From: Methylococcaceae bacterium
GTDB taxonomy: Bacteria > Pseudomonadota > Gammaproteobacteria > Methylococcales > Methylomonadaceae
Reading direction: 5' to 3'
Length of the DNA: 63,307 nucleotides
NCBI GenBank assembly: GCA_005772825.1
Contig: SXIP01000183.1
Span: 1 to 63,307 of the forward strand
The notes under the pieces: generated by a model
Databases searched by the model: none
Seen by the model: the letters and a program-made list of their open reading frames with translations, nothing else
What the model was told of the DNA's origin: nothing
Part shown: positions 25,780-36,500 of the stretch, piece by piece
How positions within the stretch are numbered: the first letter of the stretch is position 1
Layout of the letters: every line of letters begins with the position of its first letter
Translations under genes and position numbers: made by a program

Positions 25780-26991
25780 ATGAGAAAAAAGCCGGTTCTT
25801 TATTTGTTATTAGGTTTGTTGATAAATAACGGTCATGCTGAAAGTTTGCAAAACAGTAATGAGTTGGAGGATATTCAATCAAACATCAATACGGTGAGGC
25901 AGAATATGCAGCGTCTCGAGCTGCAAAAAACGTCATTGCAAAATCTGTTGGCCGATGTTGAAAAAAAATATGGTGAAACTGCCGCTTTATTGAAATCATT
26001 GCACACTGAAATTGAAAATAAACGTCAGAATTTGATTAACATCCGCCGGGATATAAAGTCGCACAGGTATGAAATTGATCAGCAAAGCAAGAAACTGGCC
26101 GATCAAGTAAAGGCCGCCTATGCAATGGGACGGCAAGAAAAATTAAAGCTGGTACTCAACAACCAAGATCCCGCCTTGTACGGTCGGATGATGGTATATT
26201 ACCATTATGTCAATAAGACGCGTTTATCAAGACTCGCTGATATTGAAGCGTCTGTGATGCGGCTGGATCAACTGGAAAAGCAAAAGCAGGCTGAAACTGC
26301 ACTTTTAGAACAAAATCTGGAAAAGAAAAAATCAGAGCAAACGGCCTTGAATGATTTTAGGGAACAAAGAAATAAATTGTTGGCCCAATTAAACAATGAT
26401 TTTTCTTCAAGCGAGCAGCAGCTAAGTCATCTGCAAGAAAGCGAAAATAAACTAAAAGGTTTGATAACTTCATTGTCGAGCGGTGAAGAGACAAACATTG
26501 TTGATGATTCAGCGACGAAAGAACTTTCCGTTCCCATCAATGCAGCGCCGTTGGAAGATGCTTCGCCGCAGATTAACGATGATTTTCCCAAACTTGACGG
26601 CGATTTTCCGGCTCTCAAGGGTAAATTACCTTGGCCTGTCAGGGGCCGATTAGCCCAAAAGTTTGGTAGTCCGCGATCCGGTGGGATTTGGGGAGGCGTG
26701 TTAATAGATGCCAAAGAAGGCGCTGAGATACATGCAGTGACCAGGGGAAAAGTCGCCTATGCCGATTGGTTGAGGGGCTATGGCTTGTTGATGATCATCG
26801 ATCATGGACAGGACTATATGTCGCTTTATGCCTTTAACCAGAGTCTTTATAAGCGGAAAGGTGAGTCAGTACAAGCAGGTGATGTTATTGCTTCCGTCGG
26901 TCAAAGCGATGGACGTAGCCAACCTGGATTGTATTTTGAAATTCGCAAGAAAGGTACGCCGATTAATCCGCTTGATTGGTGCAAAAAATAA
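25780..26991 (+). CDS. envC: Murein hydrolase activator EnvC
   Basis: A 403-residue periplasmic protein that activates amidases AmiA/AmiB at the septum. After a signal peptide (MRKKPVLYLLLGLLINNGHA) comes a long coiled coil (about 25-240) and a C-terminal LytM domain (about 285-400). The LytM domain is degenerate as in true EnvC: the zinc ligands are replaced (GGIWGGVLIDA, PGLYFEIRKKG), while YADWLRGYGLLMIIDHG and MSLYAFNQSLY match the EnvC type closely. It is thus an activator rather than an enzyme. It overlaps the 5' region of the ctpA frame and is co-transcribed with it. Confidence 0.93.
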   Translation: MRKKPVLYLLLGLLINNGHAESLQNSNELEDIQSNINTVRQNMQRLELQKTSLQNLLADVEKKYGETAALLKSLHTEIENKRQNLINIRRDIKSHRYEIDQQSKKLADQVKAAYAMGRQEKLKLVLNNQDPALYGRMMVYYHYVNKTRLSRLADIEASVMRLDQLEKQKQAETALLEQNLEKKKSEQTALNDFREQRNKLLAQLNNDFSSSEQQLSHLQESENKLKGLITSLSSGEETNIVDDSATKELSVPINAAPLEDASPQINDDFPKLDGDFPALKGKLPWPVRGRLAQKFGSPRSGGIWGGVLIDAKEGAEIHAVTRGKVAYADWLRGYGLLMIIDHGQDYMSLYAFNQSLYKRKGESVQAGDVIASVGQSDGRSQPGLYFEIRKKGTPINPLDWCKK

Positions 26992-27059
26992 ACCGGCGTC
27001 AAGTGCTTGGCCGCTGGACGATGAGTGTAAGTAATAGAGGATTTGGAGTCTTAAGACAC

Positions 27060-28388
27060 ATGCAAAAAAAGAAAGCTATTTTTATTTTATCCCTCGGGAT
27101 TATGTTAGGTGTTTTTATGGGTACCTGCGGCAGTGTCTTTGCTGATAAAGATAACGGTGATGCGGTGGCCGACGGTGATGTGCTGCCTTTTGAAGATTTA
27201 AGGACATTTACTGAAATTTTTGGCCGCATTAAAAGGGACTATGTAGAGCCGGTTTCCGATAAAAAATTATTGGAAGATGCTGTTCGCGGCATGTTGAGTG
27301 GACTCGATCCCCATTCCGCTTATCTGGTGGCGGAAGAGTATCAGGAGCTGAAAGAAGGAACAACCGGTCAGTTTGGCGGGTTGGGTATAGAAGTAACCAT
27401 GGAAAACGGTTTCATTAAAGTGGTTTCTCCGATTGATGATACGCCGGCTCAAAAGGCGGGCATAAAAACCGGGGATCTTATTGTCAGGCTGGATGACAAG
27501 CCGGTAAAAGGCATGACCTTGCCTGATGCCGTTAAGCTGATGCGTGGTGAGCCGGGCAGTAAAATACTGCTCACTATCGTTCGCGAAGGGGAGGACGAGC
27601 CTCTTAAAATGACGATAACCCGCGACATCATTAAAGTTAAAAGCGTCAAGAGCCGGATGTTGGAAAAAGGCTACGGCTATGTTCGTATCAGTAGCTTTCA
27701 ATCCGGAACAGGCGATGGCCTAAAAGATGCGCTTGCTGCATTGAAAAAAGAGAATGCGGGTAAATTAAAAGGTCTGGTGCTGGATTTGAGAAATAATCCG
27801 GGTGGGGTTTTGAATGCCGCCGTTGAAGTGAGTGACGCATTTTTAAGAAGCGGGCTTATTGTCTATACGGAAGGCCGTATTGAAAATTCGGAAATGCGTT
27901 TTAATGCCGCGCCTGATGATCTGATTGATGATGCCCCTATGGTTGTGTTGATTAATGCCGGTTCTGCATCCGCATCAGAGATCGTCGCCGGCGCTTTACA
28001 GGATCAGAAGCGTGCGGTAATTATGGGCGAGAAGTCATTTGGCAAAGGCTCGGTACAAACCATATTGCCTACCAGTAACGGCGCCGCGGTCAAGTTGACA
28101 ACGGCCAGATACTATACGCCCTCTGGAAGATCAATACAGGCAGAAGGCATTGAGCCGGATATCACATTGGCCCGTGTCAAGCTGGAGTCGCTGGATAAGG
28201 CGGATTTTACACCGGTCAAGGAAGCTGATTTGTCACATCATTTGCAGAACGGCAAGGGAAATCCCGGTAATCCTGAAAATACCGACGGCACCGATGCTGA
28301 TAAAGACAAGGAGGCGCTGGAAATGAAGGATTACTCTTTGTATGAGGCACTGAACCTGTTAAAAGGCATCAGTATCATGCATAAGTAA
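27060..28388 (+). CDS. ctpA: Carboxy-terminal processing protease (S41 family)
   Basis: A periplasmic serine protease of about 442 residues that trims or degrades envelope proteins. After a signal peptide (IFILSLGIMLGVFMGTCGS, cleaved before the acidic ADKDNG) come the helical cap with GMLSGLDPHSAYL, a PDZ domain (about 90-170; FGGLGIEVTMENGF, PIDDTPAQKAGIK) and the S41 core. The nucleophile Ser is in NAGSASASEIVAGAL and the base Lys in SFGKGSVQT. ATG 27060 has ggag 13 bases upstream; ATG 27021 is an alternative. It directly follows envC, as is common in gammaproteobacteria, and ends at a strong terminator. Confidence 0.94.
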   Translation: MQKKKAIFILSLGIMLGVFMGTCGSVFADKDNGDAVADGDVLPFEDLRTFTEIFGRIKRDYVEPVSDKKLLEDAVRGMLSGLDPHSAYLVAEEYQELKEGTTGQFGGLGIEVTMENGFIKVVSPIDDTPAQKAGIKTGDLIVRLDDKPVKGMTLPDAVKLMRGEPGSKILLTIVREGEDEPLKMTITRDIIKVKSVKSRMLEKGYGYVRISSFQSGTGDGLKDALAALKKENAGKLKGLVLDLRNNPGGVLNAAVEVSDAFLRSGLIVYTEGRIENSEMRFNAAPDDLIDDAPMVVLINAGSASASEIVAGALQDQKRAVIMGEKSFGKGSVQTILPTSNGAAVKLTTARYYTPSGRSIQAEGIEPDITLARVKLESLDKADFTPVKEADLSHHLQNGKGNPGNPENTDGTDADKDKEALEMKDYSLYEALNLLKGISIMHK

Positions 28389-28413
28389 ATTCACCCGGCT
28401 TGGTTAACAAAAA

Positions 28414-28461
28414 CCCCGTCTGTCGGCAAATACTACTATTTGCCGACAGACGGGTTTTTTT
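28414..28461. terminator. Strong bidirectional intrinsic terminator
   Basis: A perfect 18-base-pair stem (28415-28432 with 28437-28454, starting cccgtctgtcggc) carries a 4-base loop ctac and is followed by seven T. On the other strand an A-run before the left arm supplies the U-tract. It lies 26 bp after ctpA and before the convergent DUF934 gene, so it can stop both transcripts. Confidence 0.93.
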
Positions 28462-28522
28462 ATAAGAGCGAATAGCGGATTATTTTGGGCGCCCTAAAAT
28501 GCAGGACGCCGTTTAATTGATT

Positions 28523-28975
28523 TTAATTGATTGAGGGTTGATAGGTGACGGTAAAGTCATTCAGATGATTAATGATTACCGGTAAGTGCTCGTCTTTTTC
28601 AGGTTTGAATGCATTTACACCGACACGGGACAAGTAAAATACCTGATCCGGCATATAGTGACCTGTGGCCCTGATTTCCCCCCGGTAATGATATCGGCCT
28701 CTAAGCAGCCAGGCATGGGAAAATGAACGTCCGTCAGCAAAATCCGGAAAATCCAGTTCGATCAGTTGTATGTGGTCCAGATCGGCGGCAATATCTTCAA
28801 CCGAATCGGCAGGACCGATTCTAACGCCTATTTTGCCGTTATGGCCGAGTAAAAGTTGCTTGTCTTTTTTCCAGCGCGCCAGAGAAACACTAATATCGCC
28901 GGCTTTCAGTTCGGCATCATCTGTAATAGTGAGCCAGGCGTCATCGGTGATCTGTTTATCTTTAATTATCTGCAT
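28523..28975 (-). CDS. DUF934 protein, sulfite-reductase partner
   Basis: A 150-residue protein of the DUF934 family, regularly encoded after the siroheme sulfite/nitrite reductase in proteobacteria and assumed to help sulfite reduction. Recognisable parts are IGVRIGPADSVEDIAADLDHI, FPDFADGRSFSHAWLLRGRY (segments of about 20 residues) and QVFYLSRVGVNAF. ATG 28975 overlaps the reductase stop by 14 bases, so translation is coupled; an upstream codon at 29077 would lie deep inside the reductase. Biochemical function is not established for the family. Confidence 0.88.
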   Translation of the reverse strand: MQIIKDKQITDDAWLTITDDAELKAGDISVSLARWKKDKQLLLGHNGKIGVRIGPADSVEDIAADLDHIQLIELDFPDFADGRSFSHAWLLRGRYHYRGEIRATGHYMPDQVFYLSRVGVNAFKPEKDEHLPVIINHLNDFTVTYQPSIN

Positions 28976-30629
28976 AGACCTGTCCTTTATAGACCTGTTG
29001 TTTAAATGGCATGATTCCCACGCGGTTGACCATGTCCAGAAACGATTCGTCAGCCAAACGTTGTTTGACATAAACATCCAGAATCGTGGTAATTGCGTTG
29101 GTTACCTGATCTTTGGCAACCGCAGGTCCGAGTCGTTCGCCGATGGCGGCTTGATTTTCCGAGGAGCCGCCCAGCGTTAGTTGGTACCATTCAGTTCCTT
29201 TTTTATCAACGCCCAATATGCCGATGTGACCGACGCTTTGATGCGCGCATCCATTCATGCAGCCGGACATATTGATTTTTAAATCACCGATGTCGTGAAT
29301 ATAATCCATGTCATCAAGCGCTTCATTGATTTCTTTAGCGACACCAATTGAGCCGGCGTTGGCGAGTGAACAAAAATCAAGTCCCGGACAACAAATCATG
29401 TCGGTCACAGTGCCGATATTAGGGGTTGCCAGCTTCAGAGCGTCCAGTTGCTGCCATAGTGCAAATAAATCAGCCTGCTTTACGTCGGCAAAAATAAGAT
29501 TCTGTCTGTGGGTGCTTCTGATTTCACCGAAACTGTATTGATCGGCCAAATCGGCCACCGCATCCAGTTGCGTATCGGTCATATCGCCCGGTGGAGAATC
29601 GGGCGCTTTTAATGATAAAAACGCCGCCCGATAACCTGCAATTTTATGCGCGGCGGTATTGTATTTAACCCAGGTGGCGAATGCAGGATTTTCCAGCTGA
29701 TGCGTTGTAAAGCCGGTATCCCGGTCTGCATCCGGTTCGTAGGCAGGCGGGGTAAACTGTGCTTTCATCGCGTCAATGCGATCGGCGCTGAGTTCCAGAT
29801 TATCACGGATTAGATGCCATTCCCGCTCCACTAACTCGGAGAATTTTTCCAGGCCCGATTCTTTGACCAGGATTTTAATGCGTGCCTTATATTTGTTATC
29901 GCGGCGGCCAAACAGGTTGTAAATCCGCAATATCGCTTCCAGATAAGACAGCAAATGCTTTTTTTCCAGATAAGGTTTGATCACCTGACCTATGATGGGT
30001 GTACGGCCCAAGCCGCCGCCGACCAGTATTCTGAATCCCGTTTCTCCGGCATCATTTTTTACAAGATGTACGCCGATGTCATGGAATTGGGTAGCTGCGC
30101 GGTCATGCAATGCGCCGCTGACCGCTATTTTGAATTTGCGCGGTAAATAATCGAATTCAGGATGCAATGTTGTCCATTGCCGGATAATTTCGCAGTATGG
30201 GCGAGGATCTTCTATTTCATCGATACATACACCGGCAAGATGGTCTGAGGTGGTGTTTCTCATGCAATTGCCGCTGGTTTGAATGGCATGCATTTGCACG
30301 CTGGCCAGTTCCGCGAGAATATCGGGAACTTCCTCCAGCTTGGGCCAGTTAAACTGAACGTTTTGCCGGGTGGTAAAATGGCAATAATTTTTGTCGTATT
30401 GACGGGCAATATAGGCCAGCTTGCGTATTTGCTTGGAATTAAGCAGTCCGTATGGAACGGCGATTCGCAACATTGGCGCATGTGTCTGAATGTAAAGACC
30501 GTTTCTTAAGCGCAATGCGCGAAACTGATCCTCAGAAATTTCGCCTTTTAAAAACTGTTCGGTCTGTCTTTTAAATTGGGCGGCCCTTTCGTTAACAAGG
30601 GTTTGGTCGGTGTCGTTATACTGGTACAT
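28962..30629 (-). CDS. Siroheme nitrite/sulfite reductase (hemoprotein subunit)
   Basis: A 555-residue enzyme performing the six-electron reduction of sulfite to sulfide, or nitrite to ammonia. It has the duplicated ferredoxin-like and siroheme-binding architecture: TTRQNVQFNWPKLEEVPDIL and SGNCMRNTTSDHLAG in the first half, then CCPGLDFCSLAN and SGCMNGCAHQSVGHIGILG, which supply the four cysteines of the 4Fe-4S cluster bridged to siroheme. The DUF934 partner overlapping its 3' end argues for assimilatory sulfite reduction. Start ATG 30629. It is divergent from nhaD. Confidence 0.92.
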   Translation of the reverse strand: MYQYNDTDQTLVNERAAQFKRQTEQFLKGEISEDQFRALRLRNGLYIQTHAPMLRIAVPYGLLNSKQIRKLAYIARQYDKNYCHFTTRQNVQFNWPKLEEVPDILAELASVQMHAIQTSGNCMRNTTSDHLAGVCIDEIEDPRPYCEIIRQWTTLHPEFDYLPRKFKIAVSGALHDRAATQFHDIGVHLVKNDAGETGFRILVGGGLGRTPIIGQVIKPYLEKKHLLSYLEAILRIYNLFGRRDNKYKARIKILVKESGLEKFSELVEREWHLIRDNLELSADRIDAMKAQFTPPAYEPDADRDTGFTTHQLENPAFATWVKYNTAAHKIAGYRAAFLSLKAPDSPPGDMTDTQLDAVADLADQYSFGEIRSTHRQNLIFADVKQADLFALWQQLDALKLATPNIGTVTDMICCPGLDFCSLANAGSIGVAKEINEALDDMDYIHDIGDLKINMSGCMNGCAHQSVGHIGILGVDKKGTEWYQLTLGGSSENQAAIGERLGPAVAKDQVTNAITTILDVYVKQRLADESFLDMVNRVGIMPFKQQVYKGQVYADN

Positions 30630-30789
30630 AAATGGGCGTTTTAGTGCCTGTCAGGCGAATAATCGTAATTTATAATCATATACTGTGAGTCATAAAATGA
30701 CAAAATTAATTAGTTGGTGTTAACATAACTGGCTAAAATTTGTTGTATTTATAATTAATACTTAAGAAAAACTAAAGGGGGTTATTTTG

Positions 30790-32148
30790 GTGCGGTTATT
30801 ATTCATCTTGTTATTGGCATTGCTGGTTCCTCAAATAGCAATGGCTGAAGAAATTGAAACGTTGGGGATGACGGGGACGGAGCGGGGTATTTATACAGTC
30901 CTTATCTTTATCATAGCTTACGCATTTGTTATGACGGAGGAGTTTACCCATCTGCGTAAATCCAAGCCGGTTATTCTTGCGGCGGGCATTATTTGGGCGC
31001 ATGCGGCTATTTTGGCGGCGCAAAAAGGTGTTCCGGCTGAAGCCATGCACGCCGCCTTCGAGCATGATTTGAAAGAATATGCCGAGTTAATGCTGTTTTT
31101 ATTGGTTGCCATGACCTATATCAACTCGATGGCTGAACGTAATGTGTTTGAAGCCTTGCGTTCCTGGCTGGTCAGAAGACAGTTTGGTTACCGGCAATTA
31201 TTTCTGATCACCGGCATCATCACATTCTTTTTATCCGCAGTGGCTGATAATTTGACCGCTGCATTGCTGGTCGGTGCGGTAGTGCTGGCCGTTGGTTCTG
31301 ATAATCCCAAGTTTGTCAGTATCGGTTTTGTCAATCTGGTTATCGCCGCGAATGCCGGTGGAGCGTTTTGTCCTTTTGGAGACATTACTACTTTGATGGT
31401 GTGGCAAGCTGAGTATGCCGAGTTTTTTGATTTCTTCAAACTATTTATTCCTTCAGCGGTAAATTACGGGGTACCGGCAGCGGTCATGTATTTTGCTGTG
31501 CCAAATGAGCAGCCTAAGGAAACTTCCGAAGAAGCCGTGCAGTTGAAACCCGGAGCATTGGTTATTTGTGTAATGTTCCTGTTGACTATCATGACGGCGG
31601 TCAGTTTTAAACAAGTTCTGCATTTGCCTCCTTTCATGGGTATGATGGTCGGTCTTTCCGTATTGATGTTGTATGGTTATGTGTTGAAAACTAAATTTTA
31701 TGTTGAAGGTGAAGACGGTTTTGATATTTTCAACAAAGTACGTCATGCCGAATGGGATACCTTGCTGTTTTTCTTCGGAGTTGTTTTTGCTGTAGGCGGT
31801 TTGGGCTACATCGGTTATCTTGAGTTGTTGTCAAGCGCTATGTACGACAGCCTGGGACCGACAACGGCTAACATCATGGTAGGCTTGATCTCGGCTATCG
31901 TTGACAACATTCCTGTGATGTTTGCGGTACTGAACATGAACCTGGATATGGATTTGTATCAATGGTTGTTGGTAACCTTGACTGCCGGTGTCGGTGGTTC
32001 ATTGTTGTCAGTCGGATCGGCTGCAGGTGTAGCGTTAATGGGTCAGTCCGATCACAAATACACCTTCTTCAGCCACCTGAAATGGACCCCCGCTATTGCG
32101 GCAGGTTATGCAGCCAGTATTTTTGCTCATTATTTAATTAATGGTTAA
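30790..32148 (+). CDS. nhaD: Na+/H+ antiporter, NhaD family
   Basis: A 452-residue polytopic inner-membrane antiporter exporting sodium in exchange for protons, important at alkaline or saline conditions. A cleavable signal-like helix (LLFILLLALLVPQIAMA) is typical of NhaD proteins. Family segments include EEFTHLRKSKPVILAAG, FLSAVADNLTAALLVGAVVL, NAGGAFCPFGDITTLMVW and VDNIPVMFAVL. Agggggt at 30776-30782 precedes GTG 30790, chosen over TTG 30787 for spacing. A terminator follows 72 bp after the stop. It stands alone as a transcription unit. Confidence 0.93.
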   Translation: MRLLFILLLALLVPQIAMAEEIETLGMTGTERGIYTVLIFIIAYAFVMTEEFTHLRKSKPVILAAGIIWAHAAILAAQKGVPAEAMHAAFEHDLKEYAELMLFLLVAMTYINSMAERNVFEALRSWLVRRQFGYRQLFLITGIITFFLSAVADNLTAALLVGAVVLAVGSDNPKFVSIGFVNLVIAANAGGAFCPFGDITTLMVWQAEYAEFFDFFKLFIPSAVNYGVPAAVMYFAVPNEQPKETSEEAVQLKPGALVICVMFLLTIMTAVSFKQVLHLPPFMGMMVGLSVLMLYGYVLKTKFYVEGEDGFDIFNKVRHAEWDTLLFFFGVVFAVGGLGYIGYLELLSSAMYDSLGPTTANIMVGLISAIVDNIPVMFAVLNMNLDMDLYQWLLVTLTAGVGGSLLSVGSAAGVALMGQSDHKYTFFSHLKWTPAIAAGYAASIFAHYLING

Positions 32149-32219
32149 ACCGCTTAGTTGTAGTACGGGGCGTCGCTTAAATTAAATGCGGCGCCCTGCA
32201 TCCTTGCAGTTGTGTTTTT

Positions 32220-32266
32220 AAAAAGGCCGATGCTATCCTGACAATTGGGATGCCCGGCCTTTTTTG
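32220..32266 (+). terminator. Intrinsic terminator after nhaD
   Basis: A hairpin with arms aaaaaggccg (32220-32229) and cggccttttt (from 32255), with further pairing of the inner bases (tatcc with ggga), ends in a run of six T followed by gtttt. It lies between the nhaD stop and the ampG start. The A-run on the left allows some activity in the other direction. Confidence 0.85.
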
Positions 32267-32310
32267 TTTTTATCCTATTTGCAACCGGCTTGAGCTTTTC
32301 AGAGACTCCG

Positions 32311-33555
32311 ATGACTAATAAAACCAACATCCGCGAAGTGCTGCTTAACAAGCGCATGCTAATTTGCATCTTCACCGGCTTTAGTTCCGGTTTGCCGCTG
32401 TATATCCTGACCAGCCTGGTTCCGGCATGGTTACGCTCTGAAGGCGTGGATTTGAAAGCCATAGGCTTGTTTGCCCTGATTCAATTGCCGTTTACCTGGA
32501 AATTCCTTTGGGCGCCGCTGTTTGATCGTTACTCACCACCTTTGGGGCGGCGTCGTGGGTGGCTGTTTATTTCGCAAACCGCATTGTTGTTATCGATTCC
32601 GGCATTCGGCTTATTGCATCCCAATCTCGATTTGTGGACCATCGCTTACTTGGCTGTCCTCGTAGCTTTTTTCAGTGCGTCGCAAGATATTGTCCTGGAT
32701 GCCTATCGACGTGAATTATTGCTTGATCAGGAGCTGGGCTTGGGTAATTCGGTACATGTTAATGCCTATAAAATTGCCGGATTGATACCGGGATCTTTGT
32801 CATTAATCCTTGCGGACCATTTACCGTGGAGCAGCGTATTCATCATTACCGCCCTGTTTATGCTGCCGGGCATTGTCATGACACTCTTTGTCAGCGAGCC
32901 GGCGCTTGCAAACAATACCCCGAAAACCCTTAGGGCCGCAGTTGTCGAGCCATTTAAAGAATTTATTGGCCGTAACGGTTTAAAATCGGCGGCCTTGGTG
33001 CTGGCGTTTATCTTCTTTTACAAGCTCGGTGACAGCATGGCTACCGCCCTTGCTACTCCGTTTTATCTCGATATGGGCTTCAGTAAAACGGAGATTGGCC
33101 TTATCGCTAAGAATGCCGGGTTGTGGCCGAGCGTTATTGGTGGCTTGCTTGGCGGCATTTGGATGGTCAGGTTGGGCATCAATCGAGCTTTATGGCTATT
33201 TGGAGCGATACAGATGCTGGCTATTTTGGGTTTCGCCTGGCTTGCGACGGTAGGTCATAGCTTGCCATGGCTGGCTGTGGTGATTGGCACCGAAGCGTTG
33301 GGCGTAGGATTGGGTACCGCGGCTTTTGTTGCTTTTATCGCTCACACCACCCATCCTCTTTACACGGCTACGCAATTTGCCTTATTTACCAGTTTGGCCG
33401 CAGTGCCGCGAACTTTTGCCAATGCGGCTACCGGTTACTTGGTGGAGTGGTTCGGATGGATGAGTTTTTTTCTGTTTTGCTTTGTAATTGCTATTCCGGG
33501 CATGCTGCTTTTATTTAAAGTTGCGCCATGGAATGATGAAGAAAGGATTCAATAA
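32311..33555 (+). CDS. ampG: AmpG-type MFS muropeptide permease
   Basis: A 414-residue major-facilitator transporter with about 12 membrane helices. It imports anhydro-muropeptides for cell-wall recycling. The AmpG-type N-terminal pattern is clear: GFSSGLPLYILTSLVPAWLR, GLFALIQLPFTWKFLWAPLFD (each about 20 residues), then GRRRGWL and ASQDIVLDAYRRELL. ATG 32311 follows the nhaD terminator; an open frame from 32245 lacks a ribosome binding site. It is convergent with the RND genes, with 39 bp between stop codons. No ampD or nag genes are beside it. Confidence 0.9.
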   Translation: MTNKTNIREVLLNKRMLICIFTGFSSGLPLYILTSLVPAWLRSEGVDLKAIGLFALIQLPFTWKFLWAPLFDRYSPPLGRRRGWLFISQTALLLSIPAFGLLHPNLDLWTIAYLAVLVAFFSASQDIVLDAYRRELLLDQELGLGNSVHVNAYKIAGLIPGSLSLILADHLPWSSVFIITALFMLPGIVMTLFVSEPALANNTPKTLRAAVVEPFKEFIGRNGLKSAALVLAFIFFYKLGDSMATALATPFYLDMGFSKTEIGLIAKNAGLWPSVIGGLLGGIWMVRLGINRALWLFGAIQMLAILGFAWLATVGHSLPWLAVVIGTEALGVGLGTAAFVAFIAHTTHPLYTATQFALFTSLAAVPRTFANAATGYLVEWFGWMSFFLFCFVIAIPGMLLLFKVAPWNDEERIQ

Positions 33556-33594
33556 AATATGATTCATACCTCATGAAATGAAAAAATTGAAGCC

Positions 33595-36500
33595 TTAAGA
33601 TTCTTTAATTGGTCTTCTTTTTCGAAATAAACGGCGCAGGAATCCTTCAAAATCATCAACGTAGGTATATACGACAGGGATGACGAATAAACTCAAAAAG
33701 GTTGAAGTCGCCAGACCACCGATGACGGCAATCGCCATCGGGCTGCGAAACGGCGAATCGGCGGTGCCTGTTCCCATTGCAATCGGTAACATTCCCGCCG
33801 CCATGGCGATAGTGGTCATAATGATGGGGCGAACGCGCTTCCGGCAAGCGTCTAGCAGCGCGGAAGCGCGGTCGTTGCCCGGCTCGTGACGTGCGGCGAT
33901 GGCGTACTCGACCAGCAAGATGGAGTTTTTGGTGGCAATACCCATCAACATGATGAGGCCTATCAAGGACGGCATGGACAGGCTTTTGCCCGTCAGTAGC
34001 AGCGCGACGAAACCGCCTCCGAAAGACAGCGGCAAAGCCGCCAAAATCGTGATGGGTTGCAGAAAGTCTTTAAACAACAAGATCAATACGAAATAAATAC
34101 ACAATATGCCCGCCACCATAGCAATGCCGAAACTATCGAACAGTTCTTTCATTTCTTCTGCATCGCCAACCCCGACTTGTTTAATGCCGGGGGGAAGGTT
34201 ACGGATGCTCGGCAGTTTGCTCACGGTTTGCGCCGCCGCCCCTAAGGACAGACCGACCAGTTGGATTTCAAGATTGATATTGCGTGAACGGTCATAGCGA
34301 TCAATAGTCGATTGACCGCCTGAAAATTCGAATTCGGCGATTTCACCGATGGTGACGGTCCCGATTTCCGGTTTACTGGACGGCACGCTGAGTTGTTCGA
34401 GCAGTGACAAGTCCTGTCTTGCCTCCGTCGTCAATTTGATTGAAACCGGTATTTGTCGTTGCGCCAAATTGAGTTTGGGGGCGGTGGCCTCGTAATCGCC
34501 GACCGTGGAAATACGTAGCGTTTCGGCTATATCTTCGGTGGCGACCCCCATCTCGGCGGCTTTAGCGAAATTCGGCCGGACGGTTATTTCCGGCTTGACC
34601 AGCGCCGCGCTTGACGTTATTGCGCCGAAGCCGGGAATGGTCCTGATCGCCTTGATGGCGGTATCGGCGGCTGACGCCAAGGCTTCCGGGTTATCGCCGC
34701 TCAATTCCAGCACATATTTATCTCCGCCACCGCCCAAGCCCACTTTAGTCCTGACCCCCGGTAATGCTGTCAGCGCTTTGACAATGTTTTTCTCAATCAC
34801 CGACTTGATCACCGGGCGGTTTTTAGCGGTTAGCAAAACGGTGAGAGTGGCTTTGTTTACACCCTCTGCGCCTTGAACGGCAGCCGGATTATTGCCGGCC
34901 GATCCGCCGCCAATGGTGGTGTAGATGCTCTCGACGTAAGGGATGCCGGCGACCAGTTTTCTGGCGGCTTCGGCGGCATCCCGGGTTTGCGCCAGGGTGC
35001 TTCCGGGGGGCAATTCGACGGAGACTTGGGTTTGCGGGTCATCGTCCGGCGGCATCAATTCGGCGGGCAATAAGGATACTAAGGCCAAAGAGCCGACGAA
35101 GAACAAACTGGCCGCACTTATTGTCAGGAAGCGATGTTTAAGGCACCAAACCACGGATCGTAAATAGGCTTTTTTGACAGGCCCTTCGGTTTGTTCGTGT
35201 TCGGAGGTTATTTTTAACAGATAGGCGGCCATCATCGGCGTGATCATCCGCGCGACTGCCAGCGAAGCCAAAATCGCCAAGGTGGCGGTGATGCCGAACT
35301 GGCGAAAAAACAAGCCGGCCGTCCCGCCCATGAATGCGGTCGGCAAAAATACCGCCACCAGCGCCAAAGTGGTGGCGACCACCGCCATGCCGATTTCGGT
35401 GGATGCTTCCTGCGCCGCTTCAAGGGGCGGAATGCCTTTGCGAAGATGGCGCATGATATTTTCCACTTCGACAAGCGCATCATCGACCAGAATGCCGATC
35501 ACCAGCGACAGCGCCAACAGGGTGATGACATTCAGCGAGAAGCCGAAATAATACATACCAAGAAAGGCTGGAATAGCCGATAGCGGCAATGCGAAAGCCG
35601 AAATCAGCGTGGCGCGGAAATCCTTGAGAAAAAACCACACCACCAATACCGCCAACAGCGCACCGTCATATAACATTTCCATAGAGCCGTCAAAGGCTTC
35701 CTGCACTGGGGCGACGAGGTTGAAGGTTTCTGTAAAGCGCATTTCCGGATACAGCGTATGTAATTCATCCAGCGCCGCCCGAACTTCTTTGGCAACGGCG
35801 ATTTGATCGCCGCCTTTACTGGCGGAAATTTCAAAACCGACCACCGGTTTGCCATTCAAATAAGCTGCCGAATGCACTTCTGCGACGGTATCCTCGACGC
35901 TTGCCACTTCCCAGAGACGGATGCGTTGACCATTGGGAAGGGTGAGCTCCAATGTTCGTAGCTGGTCTACCGATTTGATGTCGGTGAGGGTACGGATAGC
36001 TTGTTCACCGCCGCCCACATCGCTTTTGCCGCCGGAACTTTCGGTTAGTACGCGTTGCAGGCGATTGGAGATGTCAGCAACCGTAATACCTAAGGCGCGT
36101 AACTTGAACGGATCCAGTGCGACACGGGCTTCCCTGTCGGCGCCACCGACACGGCTGACTGAGCCGACACCGTTAATGGTGAGCAGGCGTTTGGAAACAA
36201 CATCGTCAACGAATGAAGATAAGGTTTCATCGTCGGCGTTTTTGGAATTAACGCTATAGGCGAGGATAGTTCCGCCGCCAATGTCCAATTTGTTAATGAT
36301 AGGATCACGCATGGTCGCGGGGAGATCGGAACGGATCATAGCCACTGCGGAACGTACGTCATTGACGGCGTCCTGTACCGATTTTTCCAGGCGAAATTCG
36401 GCAATGAAACTGACACTGCCATCCTGTATTTTGGTGGTGATGTGCTTGAGTCCCTGAATTGTCGCGATGGCGTTTTCAAGTTTGCGGGCGATATCCGTTT

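Noticed and set aside
25780-26991. EnvC homologue as an active LytM endopeptidase
   Set aside because: The zinc-ligand positions are replaced as in E. coli EnvC, so it is an activator.
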